Shown in pieces: positions 1 through 11,819 of a DNA stretch of 64,000 nucleotides. The stretch's first letter is position 1; the number at the start of each line of letters is the position of its first letter. Location of the stretch: contig NC_035790.1 of NCBI RefSeq assembly GCF_001653235.2, positions 744,001 to 808,000 of the forward strand, given 5' to 3'. Source of the stretch: Pochonia chlamydosporia 170 (taxonomy: Eukaryota; Ascomycota; Sordariomycetes; Hypocreales; Clavicipitaceae). Both the position numbers and the translations under genes were made by a program. A model generated the notes under the pieces. The model ran no database searches and was not told the origin of the DNA. It saw only the letters and a list, made by a program, of their open reading frames with translations.

Positions 1-1765
1 GGCTAATGGCACACCGAGAGAAGTAGTTCGATTCTGCCCTGAGGACCGTGTCGTCTCCTATTCACTCTACTGGTATCGTATGCCGGACACACCCGAGTTT
101 CTCATCTGCACCAAATGCCATGAAGACAACATCCAGGGTACACACTTGGCCGGGAAGCTTGAAAGATTCCTGACAGAGGAAGGATCATCTTCCAAATGCT
201 CGTTCTGGCACCCCCGTGTCAAGGACCATCTTTGGAAACAAGCCCTACAGAAGAACAGTCTAGATGACCTTCGTGCCTACGCGCCTCATCGTCTTGCAAT
301 TCCCGATTGTAAGGGTAGGGAAACAACCGTCGGCACACAAGGAATCAAGTACTTTGGGATGCGGAATAACGAAATCAATGGATTCATCGCATGTGAAGCC
401 TGTCACGAAGACCGCATCAAGGGAACGACCTTGGAGAGCAATTTCGCCCCGTACAATATCCAGCAAGGCGCAGAGGATAAATGGAGCTGTGATGCAAGTC
501 CAGCCTACGTGTGTCGGGCTCTAGAAAGATTTTCCAAGAACAACGACTGGTCCGGCTTCGTCGCAGGCGCAACGCGACGATTACAGCTGCCCGTCTGTGA
601 AGGCAAGGACGTGGCCGCCAGTGACGGGAAATGGTTTGGCGTTCGCCGCAAGATTGACAACTTTTACGTCTGCGGCGCGTGTTATATGGATAAGCTGGAG
701 CTTACGGATTTTGAAGGCGAGTTTGAAGAAATCCAGACCCAAGGCGGGTTCGACATGTGGATGGAATTGCTTGGAAAGCGGTGGATATGCGACTTGACGC
801 CCTCGTCCATGGCATTCTCATTTGCTCTCGAAGCGTATCTCAAGGACAAGGACTTCAACGGCTTCTATGACACGGCGCAGACTCTGTCCAAGCTTGTTCC
901 GTGTACGGCCAAGGGTATCATAAGAGGAAATTGGTGGACTCTGCCGGGCGGTTGTGAAAATTATGACATCTGCGAGGCCTGCTACATTGGCGTCTTCAAA
1001 AGCAACCAACTCGACAAGTTCCTGGAGCCGGCGGAGCGGGATCCTGAGAACACGCTCATCTGCAACTTTTGCCCGTCGAGCCCCCGGTTCAACCAGTTCA
1101 TCAACAAGTTCGCCGAGTCTCTGGACCGCAGCGTCTTCAGCTATTACACCGACTGCGTCAGGAAATTCGCAAACGTCCCTGAGTGCACTGGTATATATAC
1201 CCGAGAAAAGACCAAGTGGTGGGGATACCCTGGTGCTCTGTTCTGCGAATCCTGCTACGTCGGTTTCGTGGCAGACACGACGCTGGGGCCGCACGTCCTG
1301 TTCAAGGGCGAGTATGACGAGCGCGCGCAAATCTGTCAGGTCTGGTCGCCGCGGATGCGAGGCATGTGGCTAGCTGCGTGCAATGCTGGCGAGCCCGGGT
1401 CGAGCGAGTCCAAGGAGGAGCTGGACAAGTTTACCGAGTTTTGCAACAAGAGACTGCAGATCTACCTGCAGACGGTGCCGCGGATCAAGTTTATCAAGGA
1501 GATGAGGGAGATGAGGATGATGAATGCCATGCACCAGGGCCAGCTGAGTCTCATGTACCAGGGGATGAATAGCATGGCGGTGCTGTCGGACACGACGGAC
1601 GGTCACTTGCATGGGAATAGTTCGATAGGGTGGCATGAGACGGAGCATGGGGCGACGGGAGCGCAGATGTTTAATAACATGCAGGCTGGGTTTGCGAGTG
1701 TGAATAGGGCGGATGAGTGGGGAGAGGTTTTGAGGTTGCAGGCGATGTGGTGTGAGGTTGAGTGA
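1..1765 (+). CDS. Cysteine-rich repeat protein, 5' end outside window
   Basis: The reading frame is open from base 2, through the first ATG at 80, to the TGA at 1763-1765. The residues before that ATG continue the same repeat style, so the gene almost certainly begins upstream and at least 587 residues are visible. I count five units of about 95 residues. Each has a CxxC motif preceded by an aromatic and followed by an acidic/Thr-rich stretch (ICTKC, ACEAC, VCGAC, ICEAC, FCESC at about residues 10, 104, 196, 296 and 391 from the ATG at 80). Each is followed by a single-Cys W/C box and then usually by an LxxPxC motif. Four cysteines per unit suggest zinc binding or disulfides. The C-terminal 100 residues are Met- and Gln-rich. 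I see no signal peptide or membrane segment in the visible part. I do not recognise the family and assign no function. Confidence 0.8.
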   Translation, partial: ANGTPREVVRFCPEDRVVSYSLYWYRMPDTPEFLICTKCHEDNIQGTHLAGKLERFLTEEGSSSKCSFWHPRVKDHLWKQALQKNSLDDLRAYAPHRLAIPDCKGRETTVGTQGIKYFGMRNNEINGFIACEACHEDRIKGTTLESNFAPYNIQQGAEDKWSCDASPAYVCRALERFSKNNDWSGFVAGATRRLQLPVCEGKDVAASDGKWFGVRRKIDNFYVCGACYMDKLELTDFEGEFEEIQTQGGFDMWMELLGKRWICDLTPSSMAFSFALEAYLKDKDFNGFYDTAQTLSKLVPCTAKGIIRGNWWTLPGGCENYDICEACYIGVFKSNQLDKFLEPAERDPENTLICNFCPSSPRFNQFINKFAESLDRSVFSYYTDCVRKFANVPECTGIYTREKTKWWGYPGALFCESCYVGFVADTTLGPHVLFKGEYDERAQICQVWSPRMRGMWLAACNAGEPGSSESKEELDKFTEFCNKRLQIYLQTVPRIKFIKEMREMRMMNAMHQGQLSLMYQGMNSMAVLSDTTDGHLHGNSSIGWHETEHGATGAQMFNNMQAGFASVNRADEWGEVLRLQAMWCEVE

Positions 1766-3956
1766 GTGAGTGGTGATGCAGGTTGAGTGAGATGTGGTTG
1801 GCGATGTGTTTGGGTTGTTGTGTTCCACCTATGAATGTCTATTACTCCATCTCTATATAGATGCAATTTGTCTGGTATCCGGTCAAAGCTCGGTGTGACT
1901 TGTACAGGGGATGATTGAATATCGCCAACGCCATGCCATCAATTTATCTCTTATTCCAAGTCTGACATCAGGCAAATATAGTGATGAGTACATCGGCAGA
2001 CATGAATGCTTCCCAAGCAAGGTACAGCCATCAGCCAAAGGACAGGTCAGAGGCGGCCGCAACAAAGACAAAAGTTCAACACATCAATACCTGACGTAAC
2101 AGTGACATTCATTCTGCCGCTAATTCCGTGGCAGTCAGACACGGCTCCCATGGATACTTTTTGCTCTTGAGATGCCAAGTTCACGAATCGCGCATTTCCT
2201 CTTAGCTAACAGCTGCTACGCCACCATCGACCCCTCTTCCTCCTCCAGGACCAAACGGTCAATGTTGGCGCCCCAAATTGAAACACTCACTCAGCTTTGA
2301 CCTACCTAGCTAGTTTTTTTGTGGATGGGGGAACACGGCACGTTTGGCAGCTGGATGAGCTGGTGGGAGGGCAACACGCAAGAGGGGTTATTATGATATA
2401 AGTTACGGTGTGGCTGGCCTGACAGGTCTGTTTGAGGACGGCGATGTTTGAGAAGTGATAAGACTGTGGTTTTTAATGATTGTGGCACGGACAGAGAGTA
2501 TCACGAAACAGTTGACTCTGTAGAAATGAAAAGCATCAGGTATTTCAAGCTGCCCTCTTTTTTCTGAACGAGCTTCCCGTGGTCCTGAATTGGGCATGCA
2601 ATCTATGCAGCACACTATTCAATAGGATAGGATCTAGGGGATGAGGGCGATCCAAGTCGTTGATATCCGTGACTAAGATTGTTGCCTTTGGATTATGCGC
2701 CAATGCGGCACCCTGACCACGGGGCCACCATTCGCGGCGTTCGGGAAGGGCGGACGGCCGTTTTGTGTCTTGTCACGGAGAGTTGCGTGTTGCAACTTGG
2801 CCTTTTTATATGATGGAAATGGAAGCTGGCGCGGTCTGGTCTCATGGGATGCCGTCGCCCCCGCGCTGGTAGATGCACACTTGTTGGTCATCAAAATGGA
2901 CTCATTGGTCGGGCGTGTCTCGACACAGACGATGGACCTGCCTGGTCGGTCGCTAGCATGAGTAGATGGATGGACTTGACGGGATGGATGTTGAGGGAGG
3001 GAGGAGATCTGGGGAGGAGAATCGTGGAGCAAAAGAGGCGGGTTGAGGTTTGGGCAAGTTTAAAAAAGAACCCCTACCCACAACCCACTCGTGTCTGGTG
3101 TGTCTGTCATGAGAAAACGAGTTCAAGGTCAAGCTGATTTGGTCGCAGCTCGCTCACCTTGCTGACCTGACGAGACGGGGCATCCATTCCGCTCACTGAG
3201 CCAGCAGACGTCCACAGGGGCGTTCGTCACCGAAGCGTCAACGCCCCAGGCTGTAACGGGACTGGAAGCCAAAAAAAAAAAAAAAAGTCAAAAAAAGGGC
3301 CAGTGGCACGAGTCTTCAATCAGCTTGGCAGGCTGGCTGGCTTTCTGGCCAGATTGACTCTCATCTTGGAATTGCACATACGGAAACGACATCCACCATC
3401 CTTCAATCCATTGAGACGGACACCAATTCGTTGATTGAAGCGGGAAGACTCGGACTTCTCGAGCGTCAGGTCTGTCTGTTGGTCGAGCGAGACATTCATG
3501 TTGACAATGGCTCCTCGGAAGCTGCAGCACGTGTGTTGGCGACAAGGAGCGTCAGTGTCTTTGTCCTTGGCCTTGTCGACACCCTGCTTGAGCTCGATGC
3601 ATTGCTCTGCTGGTGTGTCGCGACGGGAGATGGCCTCGAAAAGGAGTCTGACCAGCACATCTCGCTTGCAGAGAGTATCGGCGTCACAGATTGTATCACA
3701 GACACAGAATTGCTGCTTCTGCTCGAGGTCCTTGTCACGTCGGAGCTGCAGTTCTGTCTCTACATTGACATCTGGACATGGACATGGACATGGACATGGA
3801 CGCGGACATGCAGCTACAGGTCTCACAGCTGGCCACTCTAGGTCCATACACTCACTGTGTCTGCCCACACGGCCGTTGTCGACTCACAATCTCGGTGGCT
3901 CTTGGCCTGCAGATGCGCTTAGCCCCGGCACCAGGCCCAAGGAACACAATCAGCAC
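1766..3956. other. Intergenic region and C1-THF synthase leader
   Basis: No convincing gene is visible. There is an A tract at about 3271-3286. An ATGGAC-type hexanucleotide repeat lies at about 3773-3802 in the leader of the following gene. The frame of the C1-THF synthase stays open upstream to at least 3435, but the residues before 3957 look like translated leader rather than conserved protein. Confidence 0.5.
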
Positions 3957-6900
3957 ATGCGTGCACCACCTTCTAGTTGGCCTCTACCATCCAAATCACC
4001 GCAACCGCGCTTCTACTCCACGACATCCAAAGCTCCGGCTGTCTTCTCTCCTTCACGCTTCTCCGCCCGCCTGGGTTCCCCAACTCTCCTTTCCTACTCT
4101 CCCTTTTACCGTCGTCAAAGCTTCACCACGAGTGCAGCCATGACTGCTCGAATCTTGGATGGCACTGCCATCGCCAAGAGCATCCGTGAGAGGATTGGTG
4201 CAGAAATTGCCGAGAAGCAAAAGCTCAATCCGCGCTACAAGCCTTCGCTCAAGATCATTCAAGGTACGCACACTTCCGCATCCGCCAACCCGAATGAGCT
4301 CGCCGTGGCATCAATTGCTTCTCTTTTCTTTTCTATTTTAACGCGATATACTGACGCTGCATTTCTCAATAGTTGGCGACCGCTCAGACTCTTGTTCGTA
4401 CCATCCCATGCCATTCCATCCTTTGCCCCCTCCATCAACATTTTTTTTCTTGACCCCTCCCCCGCATTCTCGAGCTTACAGCTAACCGGACAATTCCGCA
4501 TGGTGTAGCCACTTATGTGCGCATGAAGCTCAAGGCTGCCGCAGAGGTATTGAACTACTCTTTCAATCAGTGTTACAACTCTTCCGACTAATCATCGTCG
4601 CATTAGGCTGGCGTCGCTTGTGAACTTATCCAATTCCCCGTAGACACCACCGAACCCGAACTCCTGGACCAGATTCGTCGCCTCAACCACGACTCCACTG
4701 TCAACGGCATCTTGGTTCAGCTGCCCCTACCCGCCAACATCTCCGAGTACAACATCACCTCTTCCGTTGCCGACGAAAAGGATGTCGATGGCTTCGGGAC
4801 TAACAACATTGGCGAGCTGGCCAAACGGGGAGGCGCCCCAATCTTCACCCCTTGCACCCCCAAGGGCGTCATGTACATGCTCAAAGAGGCTGGCATTCAG
4901 ATCGCCGGAAAGACGGCAGTCGTTCTTGGCCGAAGCAACATTGTTGGTGGACCCGTCAGCTACCTGTTGCGACATGCTGATGCCACCGTCATTGTCTGCC
5001 ACTCCAAGACGCAGGGACTGGAGAACTATCTCAAGCACGCTGACATTGTCATTGCTGCCATTGGGCAAGCTCGCTTTGTCAAGGCTGAATGGTTAAAGGA
5101 GGGTGCCGTTGTCATTGATGTCGGAACTAACTTTATTCCCGATGCCTCCAAGAAGAGTGGCCAGCGTATGGTTGGTGATGTCGACTTTGACGGTGCTTCC
5201 AAGGTTGCATCGGTCATCACTCCTGTGCCTGGTGGCGTTGGCCCCATGACAGTTGCCATGCTTTTGCAAAACGTTGTAGAAGCTACCAATCTGTTCTTCG
5301 AGAAGGAGAAGATTAGAAAGACGATCCCCATCCCCTTGAAACTCAAAAGCCCCGTGCCGTCTGATATCGCCATCTCCCGAGATCAGACGCCCAAGCAAAT
5401 TACTCGAATTGCGGCCGAGGTTGGCATTGCTCCCCACGAACTGGAGCCCTACGGTGCCTACAAGGCCAAGGTTGATCTTGACCTGCTGAAGCGCCTGGAC
5501 CACCGCAGAAATGGTCGTTACGTCGTCGTCACTGGTATCACGCCAACGCCCCTTGGAGAAGGCAAGTCCACCACCACCATGGGCCTTGCCCAGGCTCTGG
5601 GAGCCCATGTGGGCAGACTTACCTTCGCCAATGTACGACAACCCAGTCAGGGCCCGACTTTCGGAATCAAGGGCGGCGCTGCAGGCGGTGGTTACAGTCA
5701 GGTCATTCCCATGGATGAGTTTAACTTGCACTTGACCGGCGACATCCACGCCATCACTGCCGCCAACAATCTCTTGGCCGCTGCCATCGAAACCCGCATC
5801 TTCCACGAAAACACCCAAAAAGACGGACCGCTCTACCGAAGACTAGTCCCCGTAAAGAATGGAGTCCGAAAGTTCGTCCCGGTCATGTTCCGTCGGTTGA
5901 AGAAGCTGGGCATTGACAAGACCAACCCTGATGATCTCACCGAGGACGAAATTCGACGATTTGCCCGTCTCGATATTGACCCAGAGACCATCACTTGGAG
6001 GCGTGTTCTCGACGTCAACGATCGCCACCTGCGAGGCGTCACTGTCGGCACGGCACCCACAGAGAAGGGTCAATCCCGAGAAACCGGCTTCGATATCTCC
6101 GTTGCCAGTGAGTGCATGGCTATTCTCGCTTTGAGCACAAGTTTGGCGGACATGCGAGAGCGTCTGGGCCGCATGGTCGTTGCTACTTCTCGCGGCGGCG
6201 ACCCAGTCACTTGCGACGACATTGGCGCCGGAGGCGCTTTGACGGCCCTGATGAAGGATGCCATTAAGCCCAACCTTATGCAAACCCTGGAAGGAACTCC
6301 TGTTTTCGTCCACGCTGGTCCGTTTGCCAACATTAGTATCGGCCAGAGTTCCATCATTGCCGACAAACTGGCATTGAAGCTGGCTGGCACCGAGCCTGAC
6401 GAGAACCCCAGTGAATCTGCAGGTTTCGTTGTCACCGAGGCTGGCTTTGATTTCACCATGGGCGGTGAACGATTCTTCAACATCAAATGCCGTACATCTG
6501 GCCTCGTCCCCGATGTTGTCGTCGTCGTGGCTACCGTGCGTGCTCTCAAGGTCCATGGTGGTGGTCCTCCTATTGCCCCTGGTGCTCCTCTTGACCCTGT
6601 CTACAAGCAAGAGAATGTGGAAATTCTGCGCGCTGGTTGTGTGAACCTCAAGAAGCACATCAGCAACGCCAAGTCATTTGGTGTTCCGGTCGTCGTTGCC
6701 ATCAACAAGTTCGCTACCGACACGGATGCTGAGATTGCCGTTGTCCGCGAGGAAGCACTGTCTGCGGGCGCCGAAGATGCCATCCTGGCGGACCACTGGG
6801 CTCAAGGTGGTCAAGGAGCTGTTGACCTCGCCAAGGGTGTTGTCGCTGCTTGCGAAAAGCCCAAAGAGCTCACGCTTACCTATGGCCTTGACGGCACCAT

Positions 6901-7300
6901 TCAGGAGCGCATTGAAGCCATTGGCCAGAAGATGTACGGTGCTGCCAAGGTTGAGTTCAGCGAGCTGGCTCAGAAAAAGGTCGACACCTACACCAGACAG
7001 GGTTACGGAAACCTGCCCATTTGTATTGCCAAGACGCAGTATTCTCTCTCCCACGACCCGGATCTGAAGGGTGCACCCACTGGCTTTACCGTTCCCATTC
7101 GGGATGTCCGTATGGCTGCTGGTGCAGGATATCTGTAAGTAGTGTCGCCAATGTTGTTTTACTCGATCAGTCCAAGCTAATACAAAGATAGGTATGCTTT
7201 GGCGGCTGATATCCAGACCATCCCCGGACTTCCCACGGCCCCAGGTTATCTCAACGTTGATGTTGATACTGAGACTGGCGAGATTGACGGTCTGTTCTAG
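3957..7300 (+). CDS. ADE3: C1-tetrahydrofolate synthase, trifunctional (ADE3/MIS1-like)
   Basis: This enzyme interconverts one-carbon forms of tetrahydrofolate (methylene-THF dehydrogenase, methenyl-THF cyclohydrolase, formyl-THF synthetase) for purine, thymidylate and methionine synthesis. I place exons at 3957/4140-4263, 4373-4393, 4509-4546, 4607-7134 and 7192-7300; all junctions join in frame. From the ATG at 4140 the protein is 939 residues, the usual length. From the in-frame ATG at 3957 it gains 61 residues rich in Arg, Ser and Thr with no acidic residues, typical of a mitochondrial presequence. Visible motifs are the YVRMK dehydrogenase lysine region, TPCTPKG and GRSNIVGGP (NADP site), [10 protein letters not shown], and the synthetase P-loop [13 protein letters not shown] near residue 375. 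Exon 2 is only 21 bases. Dual targeting by alternative starts is inference. Confidence 0.95.
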
Positions 7301-9666
7301 AGATGGAACTTGGTCTACTGTAATGGCGATTTACTAGAGGTGCATGTGATTTATTTTGGGTATTCATGATAACATTGTCTTCAACTCAACGTGGTACGGC
7401 AAACAGATTTACGAATAGGAAAGCGGGGTCTCTTAACATTGATATTCAACACTAGGCGCGGGATATAGGGATCGGAAGCTGCATTATAATCTTGTTAATG
7501 CCTATTAGATGAAAGCATTTACAATGACATTTTTTCAACTTGAGTTGCGTAGTGCGTGGTCCGTTTTGCGAAGTTGGTATGATTGCACAAGGCAGGTGAA
7601 TACTGGAGCTCGTGCATCGTCACCGGACAAGTCTAGTTGAACCAACCTCCCCAACGCCGTAAATGAACATGTAACGATATGTACGCGGAGAATAATCTCA
7701 AACGGAACCTGAAATTGAAGTTTGCACACGAATGTCGGTCTGGTTGGCGACCCAACGAGGAAGTAGCCGAATCCAACAGACACAACACGGGTAAAATGAA
7801 CTTGCCGGATCGGATCGAAAGACCAACTAAATGACCAATCGGGAGTCAGCGAGCGTTTTACTCCCCAACGGCGTATATCGACGTGCATGCGTTGGATCTA
7901 ATTTTGGGCGTTCAATGCGTTTACAGAGTATATGGTCTTAGGGGTGGAAGTGTGTGTAACTGGTACTTATCAAGGTAAGGGTTGGGACTTGGGGCACGGG
8001 TAGGTAGGCGCTGGAGCTGGGAACATTAAAGGAATCAAATTGGGTTACATCAAACATGTCTGCGAGTTACAGTTCGATGCGTGGCCATTGGGAGGCTTGA
8101 AAGTGAGGTGCCCAACATAACTCATAATGGACTGAGGCTAGGAATTGTTTGGCTTAAGCAAGTGGTTGACTCACGGTCAACCAACCATTCAATGTTGCTT
8201 TGAGTCAATGGCGACGGGAGGCGGAGGATGCACCTTCCCTTGTGCAGAACGCATTCAAAATGGCAGGAACAAGACACCTTTGAAGCACGTGAATACCAAC
8301 TGCCGATTTCAAATGTTGCATATAAAACAACCAGACCAGACAGCATCCTCGTGATGTTGCCCTTAGTCAACCCTGACCGAGCCAAGCTTCTTTCGGTTCT
8401 TCATTTCTTGAATGCCGGATCCTCCCTTTTTGTCGACAGCATGGTTGCACTGACATGGAATTGGACAGCACACACCACGCCAGACACCAGTGACACCCAC
8501 CACCAAACCCACAGCTTCAACTCGGAACCACCACCGTCCGGCGCCAGGGATCGGCTCGCAGCTTCTGGTTTGATTCCAATGAGCTGGAATTGGTGGCGCT
8601 TGCGCCGGGAGTGAAACGTCCCGACGCTAAGTGTGGGCAACATGATTCTGCACATGCCTGGGAACAACCTTCTCGCCAGTCCTGGTTCCATCCACGGGTT
8701 GATTGGATCGTCGTACCTAGTTTGGCCCTTTTTGGGAGATTTGTTTCTGGGGTGAGGATCTCCTGGCATTGGCATTTTCGCTAATTTGGTATCAAGTACA
8801 AAGTCCACGGATTGAAACAAGACACCTGTGAACTAAGGGCAAGCCTTCAATCCAAGGTGCAACGAGGTAGACTGTCTGTCGTCTCTGGAATATGACATCA
8901 CGGTTCAATGACCCGTTGTTCAACAAGACACCGGTCCGGCTGTGGGTGCTCACTGCTCACCGACAAAACATAGGCGCCACAGCCCTGGAAAGCCACCATC
9001 ATCAACAGCTAACTAGTGACTCGTGACAAAATGGCCGGCTGGCTGGTCTTCCTCCTTTTCACGGTGTGTCTTTGGTTTGACGTGACCTTTGAGGATGGAC
9101 CACGAGCCACCTACAATGAGCGACAAAGTGGGAACGGATGTTTCGAAACCGAAACCTAGCTGCAAGCTTGGAGTGCCAGTTCCTCATTTAGTTGCCGGAA
9201 TGGGTCGGCCATGCCAAGTTGAAATATTGGCCTGCACACTGCCGCTCTCGTCTGTTCGTTCCCCTGGTCCGTCAATTTGTACGTCGTGTCAGTGCATCTT
9301 TTGACATTGACTTTTTATTCTTCATATTTGCTTCATTCTTCTTGTTTTGTTGCCAGCGAAGTTTTGCTCAACGTGTCTCCCGCATTAGACGTCTGACAGC
9401 TCAACGCCCCCTGCCCCAAGCCGCACACCACTTGTCTCGTCTTCTGTTTCAGATACAAGGCTCGCCAATCTTATTTTCCAAGAGAATCTGCGAACTTGCC
9501 AGAACAATTGATTTAGACTTTGAAATTTTGACAAATTTGCAACACATTCGACGCATTTTCTGGTTGATTGGAAATCGAGACGACGTTCCTGCACCAACTT
9601 GAGTAGGCAATTGAGTTGAGTTGAGTTGAGTTGCTTCGACTACAGGCAAGGCGTGACAACTTGAGA
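7301..9666. other. Intergenic region
   Basis: No supported gene. Small open frames on both strands lack protein-like composition. A GTTGA pentanucleotide repeat (about 9610-9633) lies just upstream of the P450 start and is probably in its leader. Confidence 0.5.
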
Positions 9667-11819
9667 ATGCAGAATATCCTGCTTGTCACTGGGGCCGTCC
9701 TTGCCTATGGCATATTCAGTATTGTTCATGGCTTGAGGCGTAACATTGCCATTGCCAAAGCCAGCAACTTGCCTTACGTTGTTGTCCGTGAGTCAACCCC
9801 TTGCTTTTCTGTATTTCGCCCAGGTTCAATCTAGACTCGGCCAATCCGTTCCGCTATGCGCTACAACAAATGATTATTGCTTCTGACTCTCGATCATCTG
9901 ATATATGTACATATAGCATGCAAAATGCTAGCTGCACACTGGTTGGTGCTGGCCCCGTTATACGCAAAGCTCATTAGACTGCTGCCCAAATCATGGTGGG
10001 ATGACTGGCTGGAGTAAGTTGTCTCGTATTGGACTGCAATGTCCTCCTCAACCTAGGTCTAACCTAATTGTTTAGTCTCATGCATCCCGATGCCGGCTAC
10101 AGGTTAGATATGAGCCGTTATACTCGGCATGGCGACACGTTTGCTCTCGTTTCTCCTGGTGCCATCATGATTCAAACTGCCAGTGCCGATGTGATTCGAC
10201 AAATTATCAAACAGCGAGAGAAGTTTCCCAAGCCGTGCCATATATATGGCATGTTGAGGCTGTTTGGCGAAAATGTTGTCACGACGGAGGGAGCCATATG
10301 GAAGGCGCATCGCAAAATTACCTCAGCAAGCTTCAATGAGAAGAACTCACCTCTCGTGTTCCGCGAAATTATTGAACAGACGAACGGCATGATAAGCACC
10401 TGGGTGGACAACTTGGGGAACAGGAGCGAGCCTCTAACATCAATCTCAGCTGACATCAAACGTCTCACGGTCAATGTTATTACTTATGTTGGCTTTGGAC
10501 TGCGGCTTCTCTGGCCAGGTCAGGTCTTGCCGCCAGGGCTAGATGCTACATCTGCAAAATATGCTTCACTGGATGCACCGCCTGGATTTTCGATGTCTTT
10601 CGTGGATACCCTCATCCAGTTAATGAACGACATTTTGATCGTCATGCTGCTTCCACAGTGGCTGTTGAGACTGTCCCCGTGGAAAGGTCCTCGCCTGGCT
10701 GCCTCAGCTTACCAGGATTATGTCAAGTACTCAAACATGATGATGGATGAGAAGATCGAAGGTGTGGAAAGAGGGAAGCCGGTAGAGGAGGGGATGGATT
10801 TCATGGGCGCATTGATACGTGGATCATACGGTTTGGATAGGAAGACGTCGACTTCTGCCGAAAAGCCTGACAAAGCCCATGTCCTGAACCGACAGGAGAT
10901 TCTTGGAAACGCATTCGCCATGTTTGTTGCGGGCCACGAGACGTCAGCAAACACGATTCACTTCACCCTTATTAACCTAGCCACAAATCCAGCGGCCCAA
11001 CGCCTCGTCCAGAAGGATATCGACGAACTAGTTGGGGATTCGGACCCGTCGACTTGGGATTACGAGCGATTGATTGGGCCCATGGCAACCAGCGCGGTTG
11101 CGGCGAGTATGAACGAGACTCTTCGCCTCATTCCACCTGTACCTGCCATCCCCAAGCAGATATCTCGGGATCAAGACCAGGTGATCAATGTCGACGGGCA
11201 AGAATGTCTGCTCCCGCGGGGTAGTTTGATTATGCTTCAAGTTTTGAAGGCACACGAAGACCCTAGACACTGGCCATACGAAGAGAGCAAGTTGACCCCC
11301 GGAAAGGATGATCTTCGAGACTACAAGCCAGAGCGGTGGTTTGAGACCACGCCAGGTCTTCGTCGTCAAGGGCAGTTAGACGAGACGTTTGTCAGGCCGG
11401 TGCGGTCAGAGTCGCCGGATTCCAATGAAGATGAGAGCGACGAAGGCATAGAGCGCAAACTCGATTGCAACGCGCGCTTCTTTCGGCCCCGTCGTGGCGC
11501 GTATTTACCGTTCAGCGATGGGGCAAGATCTTGCCTTGGACGACGCGTTGCACAGGTTGAAATCATGACTTTCCTGGCTGTCCTTCTCCAACGGTACAGC
11601 ATTGAATTAGCGCCGGACCAGTGGGCAGGCGAGGACGAAGTCCAGAGAATGGGTAGAGAGGCAAGAGCAGATGTATACCGGAAAGCGCAGACTCTCACCC
11701 GGCAGACGCTGGCTGAGGCAGAGTCGGTGATAACATTAGGGCTGCAGGGCAAATCGGTCCCGATGAGGTTGGTTAAAAGAGGTGAAGAGAAATTCACCAG
11801 TTGGATGTCCGACGCGTGA
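9667..11819 (+). CDS. Cytochrome P450 monooxygenase
   Basis: Haem-thiolate oxidase, probably membrane-anchored in the ER through the hydrophobic N-terminal segment (residues about 3-17). Exons are 9667-9787, 9917-10013 and 10076-11819; both junctions join in frame to give 653 residues. Hallmarks are the I-helix AGHETS (near residue 357), the K-helix ETLR (near 419), PERW (near 490) and the haem loop FSDGARSCLGRR with the ligand Cys near 558. At 653 residues it is longer than the common 500-550. One cause is a charged stretch of about 60 residues between PERW and the haem loop, rich in Ser, Asp and Glu. Substrate and CYP family are not determinable here. No biosynthetic partner genes are adjacent, so I do not claim a secondary-metabolite role. 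Confidence 0.95.

Noticed and set aside
818..1330. 170-codon minus-strand frame opposite the Cys-repeat gene
   Set aside because: Antisense shadow; no motif, and the repeat protein on the plus strand explains the sequence.
5843..6658. 271-codon minus-strand frame inside the C1-THF synthase exon
   Set aside because: Shadow of a highly codon-biased gene; the plus strand has unmistakable enzyme motifs.
9824..9840. tRNA B-box-like sequence
   Set aside because: The last consensus C is absent and no A box or cloverleaf could be formed nearby; it lies within a P450 intron.
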